Shown: piece after piece, positions 24,609 to 32,455 of the stretch
Layout: each line of letters begins with the position of its first letter
Numbering within the stretch: the first letter of the stretch is position 1
Source of the DNA: CAVSCD01 sp963726335
GTDB taxonomy: Bacteria; Acidobacteriota; Aminicenantia; Aminicenantales; UBA8522
Direction of reading: 5' to 3'
Length of the DNA stretch: 64,000 nt
Assembly (NCBI GenBank): GCA_963726335.1
Contig: CAVSCD010000012.1
Coordinates: 124,001-188,000, forward strand
Made by a program: the position numbers and the translations under genes
Notes under the pieces: generated by a model
The model's input: the letters and a program-made list of their open reading frames with translations, nothing else
Databases searched by the model: none
What the model was told of the DNA's origin: nothing

Positions 24609-25742
24609 ATGAAACTCCCCGACTTCATCCATATCATCAACTTCGGCCGGCGCACGGCGTTGAACGCCTTCTTCGTCCTCATCCCGCTCTACCTCCTAAG
24701 CATCGGGTTCAACGGCTGGCAGATCGGCGCCGTCACTTCCCTGTTCGCCTTCGCCCCCCTGGCCTTCTCCTTTCCCGTCGGCTGGGTCAACGACCGCTTC
24801 TCCATCAAGGGTATGATCCGGGCCGCCCTCGGCCTGCAGGTCGCGCTCTTCCTCCTTCTCAGCCAGGTCAGGGGGTTTCTGCCGCTGGCCGCTATCTTCT
24901 TGCTGCTCGGCCTGAGCAATAACGGCCTGGATGTCTCCACCAACAACTACTTCTATAAGAACGGGGCGGAGGAGAACCCGAACCGGAAGTATAGCCGCCT
25001 GGTCTTCTGGTCGAACCTGGGCACGGCCGTCGGCCCCCTGCTCGGCGGGGCCCTGATCGCCGTCTCGAGCTTCGAAGTCATGTTCGCCGTTTTCGCCGGG
25101 TTCCTGGCGTTGCTCCAGGTCTTCGTCGGCCCGCTGCGCCAGGGCCGGTTCGTGACGGTCCCGATCAAGGCTTACGGCCGCAATCTCTTCCGGAAGAACA
25201 CCATCCTTTTCTCGACCATGATCTTCGTGATCGGGCTCCACTGGGGGGTCGAGGGCACGGTCTACAGCCCCTTCCTGAAAAACAACCTCGGGCTGACGAC
25301 GATGGAGCTTTCCCTGTACGTTTCTCTCTCCCTCCTGGCGTTGGCCTTCTCCGCGCTGCTCATCGGCCGGATCCCGTTCGACCTGCGGCTGAACAAGCGG
25401 CTGTTCACGCTTTCCATGGTCCTCTCCGGAGCGGGTTTGGGCCTGATGGTCATCCCCGTCCTGCCCGTTTCCTTCATCTTCAGGGTCATGCACGAGACCG
25501 GCGACGGGTTCCTCGGCGCCCTGGTCGTCCTGTTCATCTCGCGGCTGTTCGAGAAGGACAGCATCGGCGGCAGTTCCGCCCTGCTTCTGGCGGTGATGAC
25601 GACCGGCCAGATGGCCGGCGCCCTGATCTTTTCGTCCATGGGCTACCGGTACGGGCTGATCTATCCCTTCATCGCCGCCGGCGCGCTCCTCACGCTCAAC
25701 GCCGGGTTCGCCCGGTACTGCTTCCGCCGCGCCGAATATTAG
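24609..25742 (+). CDS. Major facilitator superfamily transporter
   Basis: About 377 residues with 11-12 hydrophobic segments. The MFS loop 2-3 motif is visible as GWVNDRFSIKGMIRAALGL after the first two helices, and the N-terminal half ends with GTAVGPLLGGALIAVSSFEVMFAVFAGFLAL. The ATG at 24609 follows a TATAAT (24585-24590) by only 18 bases, so the transcript would be nearly leaderless; AGGAC touches the ATG. Upstream sequence belongs to the repeat. Substrate unknown. Confidence 0.85.
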   Translation: MKLPDFIHIINFGRRTALNAFFVLIPLYLLSIGFNGWQIGAVTSLFAFAPLAFSFPVGWVNDRFSIKGMIRAALGLQVALFLLLSQVRGFLPLAAIFLLLGLSNNGLDVSTNNYFYKNGAEENPNRKYSRLVFWSNLGTAVGPLLGGALIAVSSFEVMFAVFAGFLALLQVFVGPLRQGRFVTVPIKAYGRNLFRKNTILFSTMIFVIGLHWGVEGTVYSPFLKNNLGLTTMELSLYVSLSLLALAFSALLIGRIPFDLRLNKRLFTLSMVLSGAGLGLMVIPVLPVSFIFRVMHETGDGFLGALVVLFISRLFEKDSIGGSSALLLAVMTTGQMAGALIFSSMGYRYGLIYPFIAAGALLTLNAGFARYCFRRAEY

Positions 25743-25810
25743 CGCGGAGATAGAAGCCGGCGTCCTTCTGTTATAATAATACGGTGCGCTTTGGGCAGGA
25801 GTGAGCTTCC

Positions 25811-27376
25811 ATGATCGCAACCTCGGGCCAGGATTTCGACATCGTTCTCGTGAGCGGCGATCCCTACGTGGATCACCCGCTTTCGGCCGTCGGTCTCATC
25901 GCCCGCGCGCTCGACGCCCACGGCCACAAGGTCGGGGTCATCGGCCGCCCGGACTGGCGCGGGGACAGGGACTTCCTCCAGCTCGGCCGGCCGCGGCTTT
26001 TCTTCGGCATCACCTCGGGCTCGATGGACAGCCTGCTGGTCAACTATTCTCCCCTGAAGAGGGAGCGGCGGAAGGACCCCCGCGTTGCCCACAGCTCGGG
26101 TATCCCCGACCGGGCGGTCCTGGTCTATGCGAACAAGATCCGGAGGCTCTTTCCCGGGTCGGTCATGGTCATCGGCGGGATCGAGTCCTCGCTCCGGCGC
26201 TTCGCCCACTACGACTACTGGGACGACAAGGTGCGGCGGAGCCTGCTCCTGGACTCGCGCGCCGACGTCCTCGTCTATGGTCCGGGGGAAAAGCAGGCCG
26301 TCGACATCGCCGGGCGCCTCGACCGCGGAGAGGACCTCGCCGGCGTGCCGGGCACCTGCGTTGTCCGCCGCGAGCTGCCGGCCGATTTCGAGGTCCTGCC
26401 TTCCTATGAAGAAGTCGGCGCGAGCCCTGATAAGTTCTGTGAGGCGCAGCGCCGTTTCTCCAACCGCCGCCGGTTGGCCCAGCCCCACGCCGGCCGGTTC
26501 GTGCTCCAGTTCCCGGCCCCGGAGTATTCGACCGCCGACCTCGATTGGGTCTATAGCCTGCCGTACTCGCGCCGGATCCCGGAGGATTTTCCGGATTTCG
26601 CCATGGCGCAGTTCTCGGTCGTCACCCACCGCGGATGCATCGGCGACTGCTCGTTCTGCTCGCTGTCGCTCCACCAGGGCGACCGGATCGTCTCGCGGAG
26701 CGAAGGCTCGATCCTCGAGGAGATCCGGCGCCTGACGCGCCATCCTGATTTCCACGGTTTCATCGACGACCTCGGCGGGCCGACGGCGAACATGTACGGC
26801 ATGGACTGCGGCGGTTGCACCGACCGGGACTGCCTGAAGTGCCGCCGCCTGGACCTCAGCCACCGGCGTCTCACGGAGCTCCTGCGAAGAGCCCGCACGA
26901 TCTCGGGGGTGAATAGAGCTTATGTCCGGAGCGGCATCCGGTACGACCTGGCCATGGCGAGCCCCGCCTACCTCGAGGAGCTGTGCCGCCATCACATCAG
27001 CGGCCGTCTCAAGATCGCTCCCGAGCACATCTCGGAGCGGGTCCTCCGGCTGATGCACAAGGGGAGGCAACCCCTGGACGAGTTCAGAGCCCTTTTCCGG
27101 AAGCTTTCGGGGGAAAGGCTTCAGGGCCTTAAGTGCTATTTTATGGTCGGGCACCCCGGGACGTCCGAGGCCGAGGCGCGCGAGCTCGCGGCCTATGTCG
27201 AAGACCTCAAGGCGGAGGGCGTCAACCCGGTCGAGGGCGTCCAGGTGTTCACGCCCACGCCCATGACCCGCTCGACCTGCATGTATCATACGGGGATGGA
27301 CCCCGTGACCGGCCAACAGGTTTATGTGCCCAGGACATACGCGGAGAAAAAAGAGCAAAAACGTATGCTGGCATGA
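25811..27376 (+). CDS. YgiQ/UPF0313-family radical SAM protein
   Basis: 521 residues. The N-terminal UPF0313 domain (DIVLVSGDPYVDHPLSAVGLIARAL, GITSGSMDSLLVNYSPLKRERR) is followed by a radical SAM core with the cluster motif CIGDCSFC (Cys276, 280 and 283). Additional cysteines in MDCGGCTDRDCLKCRR may hold a second cluster. A B12-like N-terminal fold and unknown substrate are typical of the family. AGGAG lies about 10 bases before the ATG and TATAAT occurs at 25772-25777. The ceramidase-like gene starts 16 bases after the stop. Confidence 0.92.
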   Translation: MIATSGQDFDIVLVSGDPYVDHPLSAVGLIARALDAHGHKVGVIGRPDWRGDRDFLQLGRPRLFFGITSGSMDSLLVNYSPLKRERRKDPRVAHSSGIPDRAVLVYANKIRRLFPGSVMVIGGIESSLRRFAHYDYWDDKVRRSLLLDSRADVLVYGPGEKQAVDIAGRLDRGEDLAGVPGTCVVRRELPADFEVLPSYEEVGASPDKFCEAQRRFSNRRRLAQPHAGRFVLQFPAPEYSTADLDWVYSLPYSRRIPEDFPDFAMAQFSVVTHRGCIGDCSFCSLSLHQGDRIVSRSEGSILEEIRRLTRHPDFHGFIDDLGGPTANMYGMDCGGCTDRDCLKCRRLDLSHRRLTELLRRARTISGVNRAYVRSGIRYDLAMASPAYLEELCRHHISGRLKIAPEHISERVLRLMHKGRQPLDEFRALFRKLSGERLQGLKCYFMVGHPGTSEAEARELAAYVEDLKAEGVNPVEGVQVFTPTPMTRSTCMYHTGMDPVTGQQVYVPRTYAEKKEQKRMLA

Positions 27377-27392
27377 GAGAGGAGAGGCGCGC

Positions 27393-28823
27393 ATGAACAA
27401 GTACCGCCTGATGCTTGCCGGGGGAACCGTTGTTCTCTTGCTCCTGATCGCGGCCGTGGCCGGCCTTGGCCCGGGAAAACCGTCGAGACCAAGCCTGCAG
27501 GCCGGGTTCGCCGCGGTCCGGATCACGCCGCCATTGGGCACGCCTCTCAGCGGGTTCGGCGACCGCGATTTCCGGCCGGACGGCGCCAAGGGCATTCACG
27601 ACGACCTCTATGTGCGGGCCCTTTACCTTTCCCAGGAAGGGGCCGAGGTCCTGATCATGGGCTTCGACATCCTCTTTTTCAGCCGGGACGAGTCGGACAG
27701 GTTCAAGGGCGCGATCGGCGGCCGGCTGGGGCTGGCGCCCTCGAACATCCTGCTCAACACCTCGCACACGCACACCGGTCCCAAGGTCGGGAATTGGTAC
27801 TATACGCCCGCCGACCCGCTTTACCTGAACGAGCTCGAGAAGCGCACCGTCGAGGCTGCCGTCGAAGCGAAGAAACATGCCGTGGCCGCCGCGCTGCGGG
27901 CGGGGGAGACCCGGACGGGCGTGCCGCTCAGCCGGCGTCTCCTGGACAGCCAGGGCACCCTCCAGTTCGCGCCGAACCCGGCGGGCGCGAAATATGACTT
28001 TCTCCCCTTGGCGCTGTTCGAGGCGCGGGACGGAAGCCCCGTCTGTCTGCTTTTTTCCGTGTCCTGCCACCCTTCGACCATCAAGGGTGATGAGCGCGCG
28101 GATCAGGTCTCCGCCGATTTTCCGGGGGCGGCCTCGAGCGAGCTGGACCGTCTCCTGGGAAAGCCCTGCGCCCTGTTCCTCCAGGGAGCGGGCGGCGACG
28201 CCAAGGCCTCCGTCATCGGACAGGGTTTGAAGGAGTGGCGGGGGGGCACCTGGGAGGATCTGGCCGAGGTCGGGAAGACGATCGCCTCGGAGTTCGAGGC
28301 GGCCCGGGCCGCGGGCCTGAAAGAGCGCCGGCCGGTGCTTCGGGCCGGGCTTGTCGAGATGAATCTGCCGCTCGGCCCCGCGCCGGGCCGGGACGAGCTC
28401 GTCCGGGTCATCGAAGAAGTGAGGTCCCTGGGGCCGGAAGCGCCGTCCGGGGATAAGGCCAGGGGGTTGTGGGCGGCGGAACAGCTGAGCTTGATCGATC
28501 GGGGCTTTGGGCTGGCGGCCGCCGCGCCCGTCCTCGTCCAAGGCATCAGTCTCAGCCCCGGCCTGCGGCTTGTGGCCGTCGAGGGCGAGCTCACGGCCGA
28601 CCTCGGCCAGCTCATCCGCGACTACTATGGCGGCGGGCTGACCTTCCCGCTGGGTTATTCAAACGGCGCCCGGATGTACCTGCCGTCATCCCGGATGATC
28701 GACGAGGGCGGCTACGAAGTCGAAAGCTACTGGGAATACCGCCAGCCCGCGCCGCTCGTCAAGGGCGTCGAGGCGCACTATGTCCAGGCTCTCGACGAAT
28801 TGAAGCGGGCCGGGATCAAGTGA
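27393..28823 (+). CDS. Neutral/alkaline non-lysosomal ceramidase-like hydrolase
   Basis: 476 residues with an N-terminal hydrophobic signal or anchor (LAGGTVVLLLLIAAVAGLG). The family N-terminal domain is recognised by AGFAAVRITPPLGTPLSGFG, DDLYVRALYLS and the metal-binding LLNTSHTHTGP. A second His-containing block, SVSCHPSTIKGDERADQVSADFPG, follows. Such proteins hydrolyse ceramides or, in many bacteria, have unknown amide substrates. GAGAGGAGAGGCGCGC precedes the ATG. It is probably co-transcribed with the radical SAM gene. No frame break is seen. Confidence 0.85.
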   Translation: MNKYRLMLAGGTVVLLLLIAAVAGLGPGKPSRPSLQAGFAAVRITPPLGTPLSGFGDRDFRPDGAKGIHDDLYVRALYLSQEGAEVLIMGFDILFFSRDESDRFKGAIGGRLGLAPSNILLNTSHTHTGPKVGNWYYTPADPLYLNELEKRTVEAAVEAKKHAVAAALRAGETRTGVPLSRRLLDSQGTLQFAPNPAGAKYDFLPLALFEARDGSPVCLLFSVSCHPSTIKGDERADQVSADFPGAASSELDRLLGKPCALFLQGAGGDAKASVIGQGLKEWRGGTWEDLAEVGKTIASEFEAARAAGLKERRPVLRAGLVEMNLPLGPAPGRDELVRVIEEVRSLGPEAPSGDKARGLWAAEQLSLIDRGFGLAAAAPVLVQGISLSPGLRLVAVEGELTADLGQLIRDYYGGGLTFPLGYSNGARMYLPSSRMIDEGGYEVESYWEYRQPAPLVKGVEAHYVQALDELKRAGIK

Positions 28824-28850
28824 GGCGGGCCGTCCGGTTATTCCGATGCC

Positions 28851-29096
28851 GGGTCCTGTCATGGCGCATCCCTGTGCGTCCTCGCGCCGGCGGATCGGAT
28901 CCCGAGGTGTTGCCGGTATCGCCCTTTGCATCCGGCCCCCCGGGCAGACTGATAGTAAAAAGCTTTTTCAAGAAATTTCGCAGAATAGCGGCTCCGAGTC
29001 GCGCCGCCGCTATTCTGATGGTCGCTCCGAGGACTCCGCTTCCCGCCGGTCCCCGTCGCTCCGGGCGCGCAGGGATTGGCGCCATGCCACCCCGCC
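28851..29096. repeat. About 250-nt dispersed repeat, copy 1
   Basis: Begins GGGTCCTGTCATGGCG and ends GGCGCCATGCCACCCC. It contains an 11-bp inverted repeat AGAATAGCGGC (28982-28992) / GCCGCTATTCT (29006-29016). It is similar to 35061-35405 and 51111-51334, and in part, inverted, to 31140-31212. It fills the gap between the ceramidase and GHL6-like genes. Confidence 0.75.
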
Positions 29097-29158
29097 TCGG
29101 AATAACCTTGCCACAAAAGAAGGATAGGGAATTCGCGGAGTCGGGAGGAGTTAGCCAA

Positions 29159-30994
29159 ATGAAAAAAACCCGGGCCTTGGCTTTTGTGCTTCTTGTCACG
29201 ATCGCGTTGATGTCCTGCGCCGGAACCTCTCCCGGGAAGGAGGACCGGCTGGCGCCGCTTTCGCCGGACGTCCTCCTGCCGAGCCTGCCCGCCAACGGGC
29301 TCGACTGGACGCCGGGCGCCATCATCCTCCAGCCCTGGGGCAACTCGCAGTGGGACGCCATCGTCCACGCCGCCGAGCGCGCCCCCTGGCTGGCCAAGAC
29401 TTTCGGGTTCAACGCCATGATCGTCCTGCCGCCCGCCGCCCACAACGCGATCACGGCCGACGCCCGGCATATCACCGAGGATGAGTTCGAACGGGCGCTC
29501 GGCCTCTACCGGGAGAACGGGTTCCGGATCATCATCTATTCGAGCATCATGCACTGCGGGCATGATCCGGTCTGGCAGAAGGGCCGGCTGGAAAAGGAAC
29601 ACCCCGAGTGGTCGCAGCGCGGCCCGAAGGGCGAGCCGGTGAGGATTTACGGGGCGGATTGGCTGTGTCCGTCGACCGGCGCCCTGGCCTTCACCCTCGA
29701 CTACACGGCCGGGCTCGTGCGCCGCTGGCGACCCGACACGATCATGCTCGACAACTCCGAGTTCTTCGCCACCGAGTCCGGCATCACCTGCTACTGCGAG
29801 GGCTGCCAGGCGGCCTTCCGGAAATACGTCGACGAACGTTTCGGCGAGACCATCGACGGGCAGGCCACGGCCTCCGTGCGGATCCCCGTCGAGCGCGGGT
29901 TTCTATACGACGTCTGGCTCGCCTGGCGTAACCGCGTCTGGGGCGAGGCCAACGAGACTTTCCGCCGCGAGCTCCGCAAGGTCAAGCCGGACATCGTCCT
30001 CATGTCGAACACCCAGTACCTTTGGGAGAACGCGGACCTGGCCACCGACCTCATCTACGATCACGAGGACGCCCTGATCTCCGAATCGCGCGGGATGTCG
30101 ATGGACGGGATGATCGACAAGCTGTTGCTGGGGCGCGCCCTGGCCAAGGGGAAGCCCCTCTGGAATTACCTCGGCACCTTCAACGAGGAGGATAATTCTC
30201 TGTTCGTTATGCCCGACGCCATGGCGATGAATGTCTCGACCGCTTACGCCTGCGGCGCGCGTCCGTGGGTCGTCTATTACGGCTTCGCCGAGAAAGCCGA
30301 GGCGAACAAGCAATCGCTCGAGAGGATGGCGAGCGTGATGTCCTGGCACAACGCGCAGGGCTTCGGGGGCGGCGCGCTCACGTCTTATGCCCCGGTCCGC
30401 TCGCTGGTCAGCCTCAACTCGCGGAACTACCGGCTGTCGAAGATCATTCCGAGTCACCTGACCGCCCTCCGGCGGCGCGGCGTCACATCCTGGGTCATCG
30501 AAGAGAAAAGCGCCGAGGCGGGGATCCCCAGCGACTGCCGGGTCCTGATCATAGAAGACGCGCCCTGCCTGTCGGACGCGGCCGTCGAGGCCGTCGCGAA
30601 ATTCGTGAAGGCGGGCGGGACCCTGATCGCCTCCCCCGAAAGCGCGACTTACGATGAACTGGGCCGGCAGCGGCCGAAGTCCGCGCTTCTCGCCGCCCTC
30701 GGGATCAAGCCTACGGAGACGGGCCGGCTCAAATCGGGGAAGGGGGCGGTGCTGATCGCCCCGTTCCCTGCTCGCCCAGAGCGAGCTCGCAGGGACTTCT
30801 TGAACCCTACCGGTTCGCGGTGTCCGCGGCCGGGGCGATCTCGATCATCCCGTATACCGACGCGGAGGGCCGGTTCGTCGTTTATGTCTGCTCCGAGCAG
30901 CCGTTGCCCGCGAATCCCTGAAGATCACCGCGCCGGGCGGGAAGCCGGACCAGGCCGTTCGTCTGCTCGAATACCGAGGCTACGCCTTATTTAA
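29159..30994 (+). CDS. Lipoprotein glycosidase-like protein with GHL6 and trimerisation-like domains
   Basis: Starts at the ATG after GGGAGGAGTTAGCC. The signal ends in a lipobox (IALMSCAG), so it is a lipoprotein. The central region reads as a TIM-barrel of the hypothetical glycoside hydrolase 6 type (GFNAMIVLPPAAHNAI, FRIIIYSSIMHCGHDPVW, TIMLDNSEFFATESGITCYCEGCQAAFRKY). The later RVLIIEDAPCLSDAAVEAVAKFVKAGGTLIASPES resembles the beta-galactosidase trimerisation domain. After about 30775 the frame is lost: LLEPYRFAVSAAGAISIIPYTDAEGRFVVYVCSEQPLP continues in another frame and LKITAPGGKPDQAVRLLEYRG in a third. The listed end is therefore not the original one. Confidence 0.68.
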   Translation: MKKTRALAFVLLVTIALMSCAGTSPGKEDRLAPLSPDVLLPSLPANGLDWTPGAIILQPWGNSQWDAIVHAAERAPWLAKTFGFNAMIVLPPAAHNAITADARHITEDEFERALGLYRENGFRIIIYSSIMHCGHDPVWQKGRLEKEHPEWSQRGPKGEPVRIYGADWLCPSTGALAFTLDYTAGLVRRWRPDTIMLDNSEFFATESGITCYCEGCQAAFRKYVDERFGETIDGQATASVRIPVERGFLYDVWLAWRNRVWGEANETFRRELRKVKPDIVLMSNTQYLWENADLATDLIYDHEDALISESRGMSMDGMIDKLLLGRALAKGKPLWNYLGTFNEEDNSLFVMPDAMAMNVSTAYACGARPWVVYYGFAEKAEANKQSLERMASVMSWHNAQGFGGGALTSYAPVRSLVSLNSRNYRLSKIIPSHLTALRRRGVTSWVIEEKSAEAGIPSDCRVLIIEDAPCLSDAAVEAVAKFVKAGGTLIASPESATYDELGRQRPKSALLAALGIKPTETGRLKSGKGAVLIAPFPARPERARRDFLNPTGSRCPRPGRSRSSRIPTRRAGSSFMSAPSSRCPRIPEDHRAGREAGPGRSSARIPRLRLI

Positions 30995-31139
30995 GATCCT
31001 TTTGATATTCTGGGAAACATTCGACCGTCGGTTTTCCCGAAAAATCCAGAGGGTCGAGCACGGCGCCAGTCACCTGCCCGCCCGGAACGCCGGGAACAGG
31101 GTGGAGGCGATGTCCCCCGAAGACCCCCGTAGCGGAGGG

Positions 31140-31212
31140 GGACCGGCGGGAGGCGGAGTCTTCGGAGCACCATCAGAATCGCGGCGGTGCGACCGGGGCC
31201 GCCGTGCGAAAT
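31140..31212. repeat. About 250-nt dispersed repeat, degenerate inverted fragment
   Basis: GGACCGGCGGGAGGCGGAGTC followed by CATCAGAAT is the reverse complement of the matching part of the copies at 28851, 35061 and 51111, with several substitutions in the stem region. The rest of the 30995-31284 gap shows no gene. Confidence 0.6.
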
Positions 31213-31284
31213 CTTATAAAGGGCGCATCGGTCCGTTCCCCGTGCCGGGGATGGGCACTCACTCCGTAACAGGGCCCGAGTCTC

Positions 31285-32455
31285 CTATTGGCTTTTAAGG
31301 ACGATCGTGTACTTGTAGGCGTTCGCCGAAAAGGTGTTGTCCGGCTTTTCGCCCAGGCGCGAGAGGTAGATCTCGAGGTCGCCCGTCTCCCGGTTATCGA
31401 GGAGGGAGAAATTCGAGAACTGGACCTGCTCGGTGTCCCCGGGCTCGCGGTCGTCGATGATCGTCAGCGTGTTTTTTTTCAGGGCCGCCTTATCCTCGTC
31501 CATCTCGGCGATGTAGAGGGGATAGCGGGGGAGGTTGCCCTCGGCCGGGCCCCGGCTGATGTTCCCGACCCAGTAGAGCTTTCCCGTTTTCCCGCTCCGG
31601 ACGAACTTGGCGAAGGTGGCCGGCGCATAGAACGTCTCGCCGGTGTCGTAGCGGAGGTCCGCCGGCGGGCTCCAGGTCCGGCCGCGGTCCTCCGAGATGC
31701 TCAGCCATTTCCGTCCGGGATACTTGACGGGATCGAGATAGACGTTCGAGCCGCGAAGCTCCATGATCAGCCGGCCCCCCTCGAGCTCGGCCGCGACCGG
31801 TTCGGCGAACCCGCGCGTCGAAACCCGCCGCTTCACCGACACGGGCGGCGAGGCGTGCCAGTCGTAATCCTTCTTGGCCGCGTTCCATTTCCCGGTGAAG
31901 CACAGAGCCCCATAGATCCTGCCTTTGCCTGCGTACCAGGGAACCTTGAGCGCAGACCCGGCGGTCCTCTTCGTCCTCTTGATAAGCGACCGGTACGATG
32001 GCCGGATAGGCGATCGTGCCGTCGGATAGGATGGCGATGTCGTAGCCGCCGTACATCTGGTTCGTTTCGAGGAACTCGCGGACGGCCCAGTTCTTAGGGT
32101 CGAACCGCGGGCCGTCCTCGTAGACGAGCTGTCGGTATTCGGTGAACGTGCGCCCGTCGTCTTCGGACAGGCGATAGAAGCCGTGATCGTAAAACTTCGT
32201 CTCCCCCTTCCAGTAGGCCGCCAGGGCCTGCTCGGGATCGCCCAGGAAGATCCGCTGGAAGAGGACCTCGACCGTCCTTTTCGAGACGGGGTCATAGTTG
32301 ACGGCGAAGGATATTTCCTCCATGAAATTCCCGCCCTGCCGGAGCGTATCCGTGCCCAGCGAGACCGGCTGCGAAGGCCGACCAGGTGCGGCCGTTGTCT
32401 TCGGAGTACCGGACCCTGAATTTCTCCCCCAGGTCGGACTTCGCTTCGTGAGCAT
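31285..32455 (-). CDS. BNR/sialidase-like region (frameshifted; probably the C-terminus of the next gene)
   Basis: A six-bladed sialidase-like region. Asp-box forms are visible: SEDDGRTF (minus-strand frame read from 32455) and SEDRGRTW (frame ending at 31285). The two frames join near 31970. Upstream, SEDNGRTWSAF in the GH20-like frame is followed by SQPVSLGTDTLRQGGNFMEE in this one near 32390. The pieces therefore form one original reading frame from 34949 to 31285 with two indels. The domain could bind or cleave sialic or uronic sugars. The conserved Arg triad was not verified by eye. Confidence 0.6.

Noticed and set aside
28469..29158. Upstream extension of the GHL6-like reading frame
   Set aside because: It overlaps the ceramidase-like gene and the repeat; the lipoprotein signal and ribosome-binding site fix the start at 29159.
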